Shown: positions 15,414 to 23,950, numbered from the stretch's first letter. The stretch: 35,842 bases of DNA from Bacillota bacterium (GCA_023416655.1 JAEZHK010000059.1:1-35842), one strand, 5' to 3'. Notes: generated by a model from the letters alone, not told the origin. A program made the numbers and translations.

Positions 15414-16265
15414 ATGAGCAGGAACTATCGCGCCCAGCTGACCGGCGTCTTCGGCTGCCCGGTGGACGAAAACCCCACGATCGCGCTGCAGGAGGCCGCG
15501 TTCCAGGCGGCGGGGCTGAACTTCCGGTACCTGACGCTGCTGGTGAAGCCCGAGGACCTTGAGGCCGCCTTCCGCGGGATGCGGGCGATGAACTTCCGCG
15601 GCATTAACCTGACGGTGCCCCACAAGGTGGCGGCGCTCAAGTACGTGGATGAGCTGAGCCAGGAGGTTCAGTTGATCGGCGCGACCAACACCATCGTGAA
15701 CGACGCGGGCAGGCTCACCGCCTACAACACCGACGGCAAGGGCTTTGTCATCGGCATCGAGAAGCAGGGCGTGGACCTCGGCGGAAAGCGCGTAACCCTT
15801 TTGGGCGCGGGCGGCGCGGCTCGGGCCATCGCCGTGGAGTGCGCGCTGGCGGGCGTCAAGGAGATCACCGTGATCAACCGGGACGAGTCCCGGGGCGAAT
15901 CGCTGTGCGCGCTCCTGAATGAAAAGACAGGCTGCCGCGCGTCGTTTCAGCGCTGGGAAAGCGCGGCGCGCATTCCCGTCTGCGACATCCTGATCAACGC
16001 CACCTCGGTCGGGCTGTACCCCGACCCGAGCTGCCCGGACATCCGCTACGAGGACATCACCCCCGGTATGATTGTGCAGGACGTGATCCCCAACCCCGCC
16101 GACACGCTGTTTTTGAAGAAGGCGCGCGAGCGCGGCGCGACCGCGCTGGATGGCCTCGGCATGCTGGTTTACCAGGGCGCGATCGGCTACAAGCTGTGGA
16201 CGGGCCTGGAAGCGCCGGTGGACGTGATGCGCTCGGCGCTGGAAAAGGAAAACGCGCAGGCGTAG
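15414..16265 (+). CDS. aroE: Shikimate dehydrogenase family protein (AroE-like)
   Basis: The 283-residue product starts at ATG 15414, five bases after AGGAGG. It has the AroE layout: GINLTVPHK with the catalytic Lys, GATNTIVN, AYNTDGKGF with the catalytic Asp, the NADP-binding loop LGAGGAARAI, then INATSVGLYPD and a final GLGMLVYQGA. AroE reduces 3-dehydroshikimate with NADPH in aromatic amino acid synthesis. One point differs: the N-terminal shikimate-binding HSxSP box is replaced by PVDENPT (residues 16-22). The catalytic pair is intact, so it is an active dehydrogenase of this family, but the substrate may be another cyclitol or quinate-like acid. No other aro genes are in the window. Confidence 0.8.
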   Translation: MSRNYRAQLTGVFGCPVDENPTIALQEAAFQAAGLNFRYLTLLVKPEDLEAAFRGMRAMNFRGINLTVPHKVAALKYVDELSQEVQLIGATNTIVNDAGRLTAYNTDGKGFVIGIEKQGVDLGGKRVTLLGAGGAARAIAVECALAGVKEITVINRDESRGESLCALLNEKTGCRASFQRWESAARIPVCDILINATSVGLYPDPSCPDIRYEDITPGMIVQDVIPNPADTLFLKKARERGATALDGLGMLVYQGAIGYKLWTGLEAPVDVMRSALEKENAQA

Positions 16266-16297
16266 CCTGAGATAGGCAAGAGGCCTCCGGAGGGGCT

Positions 16298-16669
16298 ATG
16301 TTCTACGAAAAAGACTGGTTCATGCGGCAAATCAAGGCGCTGGTCCGATCCATCGCGCAGCTTGTCTTCCACCGCGACAACGTCGAGTATAAGGTGGAGG
16401 ACGAAGCGCACCTCACTTTGACCGACTGCCTCCACCGGGAATTGATGGAACTGCTCGCACAGGGCAAAATCTGCGAAGCGGAGGACAGCCTGTTCGACTC
16501 GTTTCAACCGGGAAACGCCGACCACCTCCGGCTTGCGCTGGACTTTTACCAGCGGGTGGACCTGCTCACAGACGCCGAACTGGAAGCGCGCAACTTCTCC
16601 AGGGACGAGATCTATGACGGCATCCGGGACATCATGCGCCTGTCGGGCATGGACTTCTATGGCCTGTAG
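16298..16669 (+). CDS. Small helical protein, possibly DUF6483 family
   Basis: The 123-residue product starts at ATG 16298, after GGAGGGG (three to four bases apart). The sequence (MFYEKDWFMRQIKALVRSIA near the start, CEAEDSLFDSF in the middle, LTDAELEARNFSRDEI near the end) is all-helical and soluble. It resembles a family of about 120-residue proteins in Clostridia that I recall as DUF6483; this is from memory and not checked. Function unknown. It sits 32 bases after the AroE-like gene and is closed by a strong terminator. Confidence 0.75.
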   Translation: MFYEKDWFMRQIKALVRSIAQLVFHRDNVEYKVEDEAHLTLTDCLHRELMELLAQGKICEAEDSLFDSFQPGNADHLRLALDFYQRVDLLTDAELEARNFSRDEIYDGIRDIMRLSGMDFYGL

Positions 16670-16686
16670 CCCATTGTAAACAACAG

Positions 16687-16715
16687 CGCCCGGCGCGAAA
16701 GCGCCGGGCGTTCGG
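16687..16715. terminator. Terminator between convergent genes
   Basis: CGCCCGGCGC (16687-16696) pairs perfectly with GCGCCGGGCG (16701-16710) around a GAAA tetraloop, followed by TTCGG. It lies between the small gene's stop and the stop of the opposing GGDEF gene and may serve both. Confidence 0.75.
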
Positions 16716-16730
16716 TATCAGCCGGGTGCC

Positions 16731-17882
16731 TCAGGCGCTCGCCTGCGCCTGGCCTTCCCCTTTTTTGTCGTGCTTGTTCAGGTACATGAGGCGGTCGACG
16801 CGCCGGAGCAGGTCCTCCACCGCGAGGTCCGGCAGCTGCCGGAACATGTCCGCGCCGATGCTGCATTGAAGTGCGTACTCCTTGCCGGAGGCGCGGTTGT
16901 ACAGATCCAGCGATACGTACAGCCTGTCCGTGACCGTCTTGAGCGCCTCGTGCCCTTCTACGTTGACCAGGATGGCGAACTCGTCGCCGCCCATCCGCGC
17001 GACCGCGTCCCCCTTGCGGAGCATGCGCTTCGCCGTCTCCGCGAACGCCCGGATGGCCTCGTCCCCCTCCGGATGCCCGTAGCGGTCGTTGATGGCCTTG
17101 AAGTTGTCGATGTCGCAGTAGATGACGCCGAAGGGCCTGCCGCTGCCCGTCTGCAGCAGCTGGCTGACGTAGTGTTCAAACGAGTTCCTTGTCCACACCC
17201 CGGTCAGGCTGTCTGTCTGCACCATGCGCTCCTGCAAGAACAGGTACATGATGATCAGCCCGCACGCGCTGCACGGCCACATGAAGAGCGGCCCGTAGAT
17301 CAGCCCCTGCAAAAGGCCGCCGATCATCGGCAACAGGCAGAACAGTGAGAGGAATAGGAATTCCTGCCTCAGCAGCTTACCGCGGCGGCGCAGAAGCATC
17401 CCATACCCAGCCATGAGGTACGAATAGGAGACGAGCAGAGAGGGGATGTAAAGCGGGCCCCGGTGGTACACGCCGGCCGCGTCGATGAAGAAGATCCAGT
17501 GGAAGAACGGTGAAAGAAGCGCGGCCAGCGCGTTCACCGCCACCGGGATCAGGTGGATGCGGTTGGCGCGCATGTCCTGAACGCTGGCGCGCTCGGTCAG
17601 CGTCTTTGCCAGCAGGAACCAGTAATAGGTCAGAACCGGCGGCAGCGAGAACAGGCAGACATGCATCAGGTTGGAGAGCCCGACCAGCCACGCGGAAGGG
17701 TTCCCGCTCATGAAGCAGGTGGCCGCCTCAAACAAGAGCATCGCCAGGATGATCTGGCAGCCCATGAAGAACTTCCGGTTGAACGCGTCGCCGCGGTCCA
17801 GCCGGCGGTAGGCGATATAATAGACGATGGCCAGCAGCGCCGCGGTGATGAAGTTGGCGTTGACCCGTAGAAACGTGTTCAC
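16731..17882 (-). CDS. Membrane diguanylate cyclase (GGDEF)
   Basis: The 383-residue product starts at GTG 17882, seven bases after AAGGAGG. Residues 1-215 contain about seven membrane segments (FITAALLAIVYYIAY first, LIIMYLFLQE last), a sensor type I cannot assign. The GGDEF domain spans about 220-375: DSLTGVWTRNSFE, CDIDNFKAINDRYGHPEGD and the active site RMGGDEFAIL. An inhibitory I-site, RKGD, lies five residues before GGDEF, so product feedback is likely. It should make cyclic-di-GMP from GTP at the membrane. A consensus TATAAT at 17938-17933 lies upstream, without a clear -35 box. Confidence 0.9.
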   Translation of the reverse strand: MNTFLRVNANFITAALLAIVYYIAYRRLDRGDAFNRKFFMGCQIILAMLLFEAATCFMSGNPSAWLVGLSNLMHVCLFSLPPVLTYYWFLLAKTLTERASVQDMRANRIHLIPVAVNALAALLSPFFHWIFFIDAAGVYHRGPLYIPSLLVSYSYLMAGYGMLLRRRGKLLRQEFLFLSLFCLLPMIGGLLQGLIYGPLFMWPCSACGLIIMYLFLQERMVQTDSLTGVWTRNSFEHYVSQLLQTGSGRPFGVIYCDIDNFKAINDRYGHPEGDEAIRAFAETAKRMLRKGDAVARMGGDEFAILVNVEGHEALKTVTDRLYVSLDLYNRASGKEYALQCSIGADMFRQLPDLAVEDLLRRVDRLMYLNKHDKKGEGQAQASA

Positions 17883-18195
17883 CCATCCGCCTCCTTACCG
17901 GGCGTTCTTAAGACTTGCTGCGGATAAACATGATTATACTTCGCTTAAAACCGGTAGAAGCATCAGCTATCGGCAGACGGCGCCAAGGAATCTCCAAAGC
18001 CGATGAAAAACACGGCGCGCATGGCGTCCCTGCTGAACCGACAAGAGCAGGCGGCGCGGGGCGCGGTCCGGGTTCGGCGTAAACCTTTCCTGCCCTAATA
18101 TACAACCATACGGCAGGAATTACAAGACTTTATGCAAAAAAGCCAAAAACAAGGCGAATGTACCGCCTCTGGCGGCAGGCGGACGCGGATGCGGG
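17883..18195. other. Divergent intergenic region, no gene seen
   Basis: This stretch separates the divergent GGDEF and membrane-protein genes. It contains a TATAAT on the minus strand (17938-17933). I looked for the conserved core of cyclic-di-GMP riboswitches and did not find it. No frame has a ribosome site. Confidence 0.5.
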
Positions 18196-18223
18196 TTGAC
18201 AGATGGAAAATTTTTGATATAGT
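18196..18223 (+). promoter_or_regulatory. Sigma-A promoter for the acidic membrane protein
   Basis: TTGACA (18196-18201) is consensus and TATAGT (18218-18223) has one change, with a 16-base spacer. The expected start near 18230 leaves a leader of about 40 bases before ATG 18272. Confidence 0.75.
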
Positions 18224-18271
18224 GGTGTCAGGCCGGGCATGTCCCGCGCCTATGAAGGAAAGGGTGATGGC

Positions 18272-18982
18272 ATGAAGCGCTCCGCGCTTTCGCTCATCGG
18301 CTCCCTGGTGGGCGTTGTCTATTTGGCGTACCTGTGCTTCGAGCTTAAGTTTGCACAGAACCCTCGCACGTATTCGATTGAAGCGGCGGGCTTCACCATG
18401 CAAGTGGTGGCCTATCTGCCCTGTGCGATCCTGGCCGGGGCGGCGGTGGTGCTGGGCTTGATCGGCTTTGCCGCAAAGAAACGCGGCCCCATGCTGGCCG
18501 CGGCCATCCTGTACCTGATCTCTCTGCCGCTCGTCACCGGAATGTACGCCGTCCCGCTGGCGCTTTCGCTGATCCTGCTGGCCGACTTTTTCGCTTCCCT
18601 CGTCCGAAACCGAAAGGACAGGGCTTCAAAAGCGCCGGTCAGTCCCGCGCCGGAAGCGAAAGAAAGCTCTCCCGGCTGGGCGGACGAAGCGGACGATCCT
18701 ATCGAGGCCGAACCCGCCTTTGACGACGACGCGATGGATGCGGGCGACGTTCCGGACGACGACCTGAACGACGACCTCGGTGAACCGGCGGACGACACCG
18801 GCGACGATCTGAGGCTTGAAACGATTCTCGAGGACGTGACGGACGACGCGGACGATGAAAACCGCCCCCGCGCGGACGGCATGGCCGTGTTCCTGGGCAT
18901 CTTCATGGGGCTGGTCGCGCTCGCGCTGATGGGTATGGTCGTCTACGGCGTGATGGGCAAAAAGCTGCCATTCATGCCCTGA
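18272..18982 (+). CDS. Membrane protein with long acidic linker (unknown)
   Basis: The 236-residue product starts at ATG 18272 (MKRSALSLIGSLVG); GAAAGGG lies 8-14 bases upstream. Four membrane segments fill residues 1-115. A soluble stretch of about 85 residues follows that is very rich in Asp and Glu (for example DDLNDDLGEPADDTGDDL). A last membrane helix (MAVFLGIFMGLVALALMGMV) ends near the C-terminus. No known domain is visible. The acidic part could bind cations or basic partners; the small basic protein encoded 66 bases downstream is a conceivable one, but this is speculation. Confidence 0.75.
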   Translation: MKRSALSLIGSLVGVVYLAYLCFELKFAQNPRTYSIEAAGFTMQVVAYLPCAILAGAAVVLGLIGFAAKKRGPMLAAAILYLISLPLVTGMYAVPLALSLILLADFFASLVRNRKDRASKAPVSPAPEAKESSPGWADEADDPIEAEPAFDDDAMDAGDVPDDDLNDDLGEPADDTGDDLRLETILEDVTDDADDENRPRADGMAVFLGIFMGLVALALMGMVVYGVMGKKLPFMP

Positions 18983-19048
18983 TCCCAGTCTCCGCCGATC
19001 CTCAGCCAATCCCGCACCGCCGATCCATTGAATTGAAGGGGGATTCCC

Positions 19049-19270
19049 ATGAAACTCACGCCCAGAAGAAGGCCCTCCATCAACGGTATCCTGGGCATCA
19101 CCCAGGCCAAGCGGGCGATCGCCAAGGCCACCGGCATCCCCACGACGGCGCCCGGCCGCAAACGCAAAGCGCTGAACGCGCTGACCGGCGGAGCCTATGG
19201 CAAGTTTGAGCGGCTGCGCGCCGACGTGAACCGACCGTTCAAGTTCTTCAAGTGGTTGACGGGGAAATAG
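19049..19270 (+). CDS. Small basic protein (73 aa), unknown
   Basis: The frame starts at ATG 19049, five bases after GAAGGGGG. The product is strongly basic (MKLTPRRRPSINGILGITQA, then AKATGIPTTAPGRKRKAL) and has no membrane segment. The pattern 'GITQAKRAIAKATGIP' with a GRxRK box resembles short conserved proteins seen in other Clostridia, without known function. Charge suggests nucleic-acid or acidic-protein contact. The good ribosome site makes the gene likely real. Confidence 0.7.
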   Translation: MKLTPRRRPSINGILGITQAKRAIAKATGIPTTAPGRKRKALNALTGGAYGKFERLRADVNRPFKFFKWLTGK

Positions 19271-19361
19271 GGTCGGTGACAAACCGGAGGCAATACAAAG
19301 GCAAACCTTGAGGTGTGCCGGGCGTTGCGATGCCGCTTCTCAGTAACAGGATTTCCTATGT

Positions 19362-19386
19362 AGAAGCTCCCGGCGTGGGAGCTTCT
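19362..19386 (-). terminator. Terminator-like hairpin after the ferritin-like gene
   Basis: AGAAGCTCCC (19362-19371) and GGGAGCTTCT (19377-19386) form a perfect 10-bp stem around GGCGT, 3 bases past the stop of the minus-strand gene. The T-run after it is poor, so termination may be weak. Confidence 0.55.
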
Positions 19387-19389
19387 CAC

Positions 19390-19842
19390 TTACTTCTGCT
19401 TGTCGCAGCACTGCTTGTCGCAGCAGAGAGACGGCGCGAGCAGCATCGCCGTCCAGATCCGGGCGTGCGCGTACTCGTCGCCCAGGATCGAGGTCAGGAG
19501 GTACCGGATCTCATAGGTCGGCGCGCAGGAGGCGAGTTCCGCGTAGCGGCGGATTGCGTCCAACTCGCCCTTGATCGCGGTCTCTACGTCCTCGCAGAAG
19601 TTGCCGGTCGCGGGCGGGCAGTCCGGCGGGCAGGAAATCGGCGGCGGGCAGATCCCAAGCAGCGACGCCTGCAACCTCGCGTGGCCATATTCGTCGCCGA
19701 CGATGCTGATAATGAGTTCCTTGAGGATTTCCGAAGGGGCTTCGCTTGCGATCTGAGCGTAAAAACCGGCGTCGCAAATTTCGTCCAGCACGGAATCTTG
19801 CAGCTGTTCCTTAAAGTCCTTGCACTGGCAGCATGGTTTCAT
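19390..19842 (-). CDS. Ferritin-like di-iron protein with Cys-rich ends
   Basis: The 150-residue product starts at ATG 19842, after AAAGGAG. Four helices can be read: LDEICDAGFYAQIA, LIISIVGDEYGHARLQASL, VETAIKGELDAIRRYAEL and LLTSILGDEYAHARIWTAML. Helices 2 and 4 each hold ExxH (EYGH, EYAH), and helices 1 and 3 supply Glu residues, the metal set of rubrerythrin and ferritin-like proteins. The ends are unusual: MKPCCQCKDF at the start and CCDKQCCDK at the end could bind another metal or cross-link. It lacks a rubredoxin domain. Likely roles are iron handling or peroxide reduction; a spore-coat link is possible but not shown. Confidence 0.75.
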   Translation of the reverse strand: MKPCCQCKDFKEQLQDSVLDEICDAGFYAQIASEAPSEILKELIISIVGDEYGHARLQASLLGICPPPISCPPDCPPATGNFCEDVETAIKGELDAIRRYAELASCAPTYEIRYLLTSILGDEYAHARIWTAMLLAPSLCCDKQCCDKQK

Positions 19843-20035
19843 CGCGATTCTCCTTTTCTTGCGCCTCCCGCTTCGCTATGTTGGGGCCGCGGTCTGACGG
19901 CTGCCGCGATGCGGGACGGGAGCGGCGCGGTCATGACACTTGCTGTCCGCTCCAACACAGAGTATGCGATCTTCCATTTTTCGTCCATTCCCGCGAGATA
20001 AGCCCTGAAGATGCCGGCGGTCTATCCATGATGCA
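19843..20035 (-). other. Non-coding or decayed stretch before the ferritin-like gene
   Basis: No frame here has a start with a ribosome site. On the minus strand one frame reads FRAYLAGMDEKWKIAYSVL without a start and then degrades, so it may be a scrap of an old gene. The AAAGGAG site of the ferritin-like gene is at its edge. Confidence 0.3.
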
Positions 20036-20070
20036 GAACAAAAAAGCTTCCTGATGCTTTGTCAGGAAGC
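20036..20070 (-). terminator. Rho-independent terminator
   Basis: GCTTCCTGA (20046-20054) pairs with TCAGGAAGC (20062-20070) around TGCTTTG. On the minus strand it is followed by TTTTTTGTTC. It lies about 85 bases past the end of the broken gene at 20155-20745. Confidence 0.8.
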
Positions 20071-20154
20071 CCAGTATCCCGGTATGGAAGCGCGACCGGC
20101 AATATCCCGTCATGGCGCGCAGCTTTTAGCAACCTTGCGTGTCGGGCGTTTGTT

Positions 20155-20745
20155 TCATCCTCCCCTGTATTCGTTCCAGTCGCTTCGGATGTCCTCCAAA
20201 AGCGCTTTCATCTCCTCAACCAGCATTCCAGCGAAGGTCACCGTTCCCTCGTGGCCGAAATACATCATTGACTCGAAATCCGTTGTAATACCAATTCCAA
20301 ACATAAATGCGTCGTCGCGCCGGATCTTTTCGCGCAGTGCGGTGTCGCTCTCCGCGTTGGCGTAGCGCTGCTACGCCTCGCTCCGGCTCCTAGCCCTGCA
20401 TCGAAATGTTCGCCGCTTTGGACGCATTAATGTTCTGTATTGGTATAAACAGCGCGGACTCCGTGCACAGATACTTCAACTCGTCCGGCTCAAAAATCGT
20501 ACACCAGAAAGCATTTTCGCCCTCCCGAATTGGGGAACAGCATGTACATCGTTTTGCCTTCCGAATTCCTGAACCACAGCTCCCGAAGTTCAAACCAATA
20601 CGCTTCAAGGCAATCCTCCATGACGTAGAACTTGGGGATTCGCGCGATCCTTCGGTCAAAGTGTTCATCCCGCAGGTTTTCCCCGTCAGCGCCCTTTCCA
20701 GTTTCCGCCCCATACCATGTTTTGGCTTTATTCCATAGCGTTTAA
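20155..20745 (-). pseudogene. Broken gene of unknown family, interrupted by a MITE
   Basis: Three coding scraps lie in order on the minus strand. The first (about 20745-20515) reads RIARIPKFYVMEDCLEAYW and ELWFRNSEGKTMYMLFPNS. A frameshift near 20520 leads to FWCTIFEPDELKYLCTES. The element at 20288-20446 then interrupts, and the last scrap reads FESMMYFGHEGTVTFAGML and EDIRSDWNEYR before TGA 20157-20155. There is no start codon with a ribosome site: the frame is blocked by a stop at about 20745. The family is not recognised. At least three lesions (lost 5' end, frameshift, insertion) show it is dead. Confidence 0.65.
20288..20446 (-). mobile_element. MITE-like element, copy 2 (about 159 bp)
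   Basis: Terminal inverted repeats begin ATACCAATTCCAAACATAAA on the left and ATACCAATACAGAACATTAA (reverse strand) on the right, about 22 of 26 matching. The interior, read on the minus strand, matches copy 1 at 7631-7786 from end to end, including CGTCCAAAGCGGCGAACATT, GGCTAGGAGCCG, AGCGACACCGC and GACGACG. It lies within a decayed gene. Confidence 0.8.
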
Positions 20746-20890
20746 GTTAAATGTGGGCGCCCGCACTGGGACTGTCCCCGTACAACAGGAGAACCGGCGC
20801 CTATAAACGCTGGTTCAGCGCAATGTGTCGCCACTCCCCGCAGGCTTGCGACAATTCACTCGGTGGAGCGGGACGCCTGACAAAGCCGAT

Positions 20891-23800
20891 TCAGGCGTGC
20901 TGGTTCTCCCGCTGCATCATGTCGATGAACAGGCTGCAGATGGATGGGTCGAACTGACCGCCCGAGCAGGCCGAGATCTCCCGGAGCGCCTTTTCCCGGG
21001 AAATCGCCTTGTGGTACACCCGGTCGGTCGTCATGGCGTCGAAGCTGTCCACGACGCTCAGGATACGGGCCAGGATCGGGATCGACGTGTCCTTCAAGCC
21101 CTGCGGATAGCCCCGGCCGTCCCAGCGCTCGTGGTGGCACAGGATCCCCTCCGCCACGGTGATCAGCTCGGGGGACGCCTGGGCGATTCGGAAGCCGATC
21201 TCGGGATGCTTGCGCATCTCGATCCACTCCTCTTCGGTGAGCGGGCCGGGCTTGTCCAGGATGTGTTCGGGAATGCCGATCTTGCCCAGGTCGTGCAGAG
21301 AGCACAAAAGCTCCAGTTCCGAGATCTGGCCCTCGTCCAGGTGCATGAGCCGCCCCAGCCTGCACGCCATGGCCGAAAGCCTGTCCGCGTGCTCGCGGGT
21401 TTCGCGGCTCTTTTCGTACATGGTCATCCGGATGGAGGAGATCAGCGAGCTGTGCATGCTCTTGCGCTCCAGCAGTTTGCGCTTGTACATTGCGTCCTCG
21501 GCCTGCTTGAACACCATGTCGAAGCGCTGCGCCTCGTTCCATCGCGTCGCGAAGCCCATGGAGAGGCTGGGCTTCAAGACGTTGCCATCGTCGAGGCGAA
21601 TGACCTCCTGCTCGCAGCTCTGGCTGATTTTCTCGCAGATCGCCTTGGCGTCGTCCGGGCCGGAGCCGGGCATGAGCAGGCAGAACTCGTCGCCTCCGAT
21701 CCGGGCCGCGATGTCCTTCGGGTCGGTGCAGCGCCGCACGATGCTGGCAATGGTGTAGAGGAGCTTGTCCCCCTGCGCGTGGCCGAACACGTCGTTGGTC
21801 AGCTTCAGGCCGTTGATGTCGCCCATGACCACCGTGACGGGGAACAGCTTCGCGGCTTCCAGGCGCGCGCACTCCGCCTCGAAAAACGCGCGGTTGTAAA
21901 GCCCTGTCAGCACGTCGTGGTAGCTCAGGTAGCGGATGTGGTTCTCCCGGCGCTTCCGCTCGGTGATGTCCCGTATGAACGCGCAGGTGGAATCCGAGCT
22001 GGGGATGTAGCTGAGGGAGACTTCGGCGTCGAAAACGGTCCCATCCTTGCGCTTAAGTTGGGTTTCAAACCGCTCCGCGCCAGAGGCGAGCACACTTTGG
22101 CGCCGGATTTTCACCGCATCGGGATCGAGCTGCGCCTCCAGTTCGCTGACCGGCATGCCAATCAGCTCCTCCCGGGTGTATCCGACCATAGCGCACATGG
22201 CGTCGTTGACCAGGGTGACGCGGATGTTCTTGTCGCACAGCCAGAAACCGTCCAGCGTCGTGGAGAGCGCCTTGCCGTATTCCTCCTGGAGCCGCCGCCG
22301 GTCCGTGATGTCCTGCAACACGCCGATGACCTTCAGGGGCTTGCCTTCCCTGTCCCGGTCGACGACCGCGATGGAATGCACGGCGCGATGGGTGCCGTCC
22401 TCGCCGCGGGCGATGGTGAACTCCAGGTCGTAAGGCACGTCGTCCTTTAGAAGGCGCGCAAGCGCCTCGTCCATCAAGGGCCGGTATTCCGGCAGCACCG
22501 CGCGCTGCGGAACTGTCAGCGGCAGCATGTTGTGCTCATTCTTCGGGAGGCCATAGATGCGGAACGCCTCGTCCGACGCCCACATCTGCCTGTTTTTCAA
22601 GTCGATCTCCCAATTGCCGGTGTGCGCGAGTTGCTGCGCTCGCGTAAGCCGCCGCTCGCTCTGGGCCAGGGCCGCCTGCGCCTGTACGCGGGCGGTGATG
22701 TCCTGGATGGACGAGAGGATGTAGAGTGGCTCGTCATTGCGGCCAAGCATCACCGTCGAGGAGATGGAGAGCCACACCGTCGCGCCGTCCTTGCGGATGA
22801 AGCGGCGGACCGCCTCCGACGTCTTGGCGCGCCTGTGGACGATGTTCTCCATGGTTTCACGCAAGAGCGTCGCGTCGTCCGGATGCACGATTTCGCTGAC
22901 TTTCAAAGCCAGCAGCTCCTCCGCGGAGTACTGCAGGATATCGCACAGCGACCGGTTCACGCGCAGGAAGCGGCTGTCCAGTCCCACGTGCGACATGCCG
23001 ACGACGGCCCGCTCGAACGCGGAGCGGTACAGTTCCTCGCTCTCGCGGATGCGGTCGCCAACCTCGAGCTCATCGGTGACGTCCTGAATCACGCCGATCA
23101 CCCGCTGGATCACGCCGTTCTCATTGCGCTCGATCCTGGCGTTGGTCTTCACATACCGCAAAATCCCGTCGTTCTTCCTGTACACCCGGTACTGCTGTGA
23201 ATAGCTGTCGCCGTTCTCCATCGCCCGGTCGCGGGTCAAGGAAGCGCTTTGAACGTCGTCGGGGTGCACCAGCGTATACCAGAAGCCGGCGTCGGGCTCA
23301 AAATCCTGCGCAACGCCCATGATCTGCTTGTACACGCCAGACCAGTTGACGGTATTGTTTCTGGCGTCGTACTCCCAGGTGCCAAGCCTTGCCATCTGCA
23401 CCGCCGCGTTGCTGCGCGCCTCGGAAAGCCGTAGCCGCTGCTGAAGTACGTAGCGATCGGTGACGTCGCTGAAAATCAGCACAACGCCCACCATGTCCCC
23501 CTGGGGATTGCGGATCGGCGCGGCGCTGTCGCTGATGTGGCGATGTACCTCATCCCTGCTGACCAGAACCGTATGGTTTGCCAGGTTGACTTTGCGGCCG
23601 GAGGTCAGAACCTTTGCGACGATGTCCTCGCCGGGCTCAAGCGTAATGCTGTTGTAGATGCGGAACACGTCGGAAAAGGGCTTCCCAACGGCATCTTCCA
23701 GCGACCAGCCGGTCAGCTCCTCGGCGGAAGGGTTCAAAAAAGTGACGCGCGCCTTTTCGTCGGTTGCGATGACGCCGTCGCCCATGCTGGCAAGGGTGAT

Positions 23801-23950
23801 GCGCAGGCTCTGCTCGCGCTCCTCCATCAGATCCAGCTGCCTTTGCAGCGCGGAGGAGGAGGCGTTCGAGGCCGGCGCGGGCGCAGAAGCACTTCCCATG
23901 CGGCGAAACCGGCGCCCAGACCTGATCACTGCCTGTAACTGTTTGCTCAT
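20891..23950 (-). CDS. Multi-PAS sensor with GGDEF and HD-GYP domains
   Basis: The 1019-residue product starts at ATG 23950 (MSKQLQAVIR), five bases after AAAGGA; the longer frame to 24013 lacks a site. It is soluble, with no membrane helix. About five PAS domains occupy residues 50-675; examples are GVIATDEKARVTFLNPS in the first and VNDAMCAMVGYTREELIG in the last, each followed by a D(I/V)T linker. The GGDEF domain (about 690-850) keeps GDINGLKLTND and ARIGGDEF; no RxxD I-site is visible. The HD-GYP domain (about 860-1015) keeps HDLGKIG, HPEIGFRI, CHHERWDGRGYP and DSFDAMTTDR. Both activities, making and breaking cyclic-di-GMP, look intact. Stacked PAS domains suggest redox or ligand sensing in the cytoplasm. 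Confidence 0.9.
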   Translation of the reverse strand: MSKQLQAVIRSGRRFRRMGSASAPAPASNASSSALQRQLDLMEEREQSLRITLASMGDGVIATDEKARVTFLNPSAEELTGWSLEDAVGKPFSDVFRIYNSITLEPGEDIVAKVLTSGRKVNLANHTVLVSRDEVHRHISDSAAPIRNPQGDMVGVVLIFSDVTDRYVLQQRLRLSEARSNAAVQMARLGTWEYDARNNTVNWSGVYKQIMGVAQDFEPDAGFWYTLVHPDDVQSASLTRDRAMENGDSYSQQYRVYRKNDGILRYVKTNARIERNENGVIQRVIGVIQDVTDELEVGDRIRESEELYRSAFERAVVGMSHVGLDSRFLRVNRSLCDILQYSAEELLALKVSEIVHPDDATLLRETMENIVHRRAKTSEAVRRFIRKDGATVWLSISSTVMLGRNDEPLYILSSIQDITARVQAQAALAQSERRLTRAQQLAHTGNWEIDLKNRQMWASDEAFRIYGLPKNEHNMLPLTVPQRAVLPEYRPLMDEALARLLKDDVPYDLEFTIARGEDGTHRAVHSIAVVDRDREGKPLKVIGVLQDITDRRRLQEEYGKALSTTLDGFWLCDKNIRVTLVNDAMCAMVGYTREELIGMPVSELEAQLDPDAVKIRRQSVLASGAERFETQLKRKDGTVFDAEVSLSYIPSSDSTCAFIRDITERKRRENHIRYLSYHDVLTGLYNRAFFEAECARLEAAKLFPVTVVMGDINGLKLTNDVFGHAQGDKLLYTIASIVRRCTDPKDIAARIGGDEFCLLMPGSGPDDAKAICEKISQSCEQEVIRLDDGNVLKPSLSMGFATRWNEAQRFDMVFKQAEDAMYKRKLLERKSMHSSLISSIRMTMYEKSRETREHADRLSAMACRLGRLMHLDEGQISELELLCSLHDLGKIGIPEHILDKPGPLTEEEWIEMRKHPEIGFRIAQASPELITVAEGILCHHERWDGRGYPQGLKDTSIPILARILSVVDSFDAMTTDRVYHKAISREKALREISACSGGQFDPSICSLFIDMMQRENQHA

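Noticed and set aside
17883..18195. Possible cyclic-di-GMP riboswitch upstream of the GGDEF gene
   Set aside because: The conserved GEMM core and tetraloop-receptor sequences could not be found on either strand.
20825..22450. A 541-codon plus-strand frame opposite the multi-PAS sensor
   Set aside because: Its product has a His/Arg/Val-rich mirror-frame composition; the minus strand holds clear PAS, GGDEF and HD-GYP motifs.
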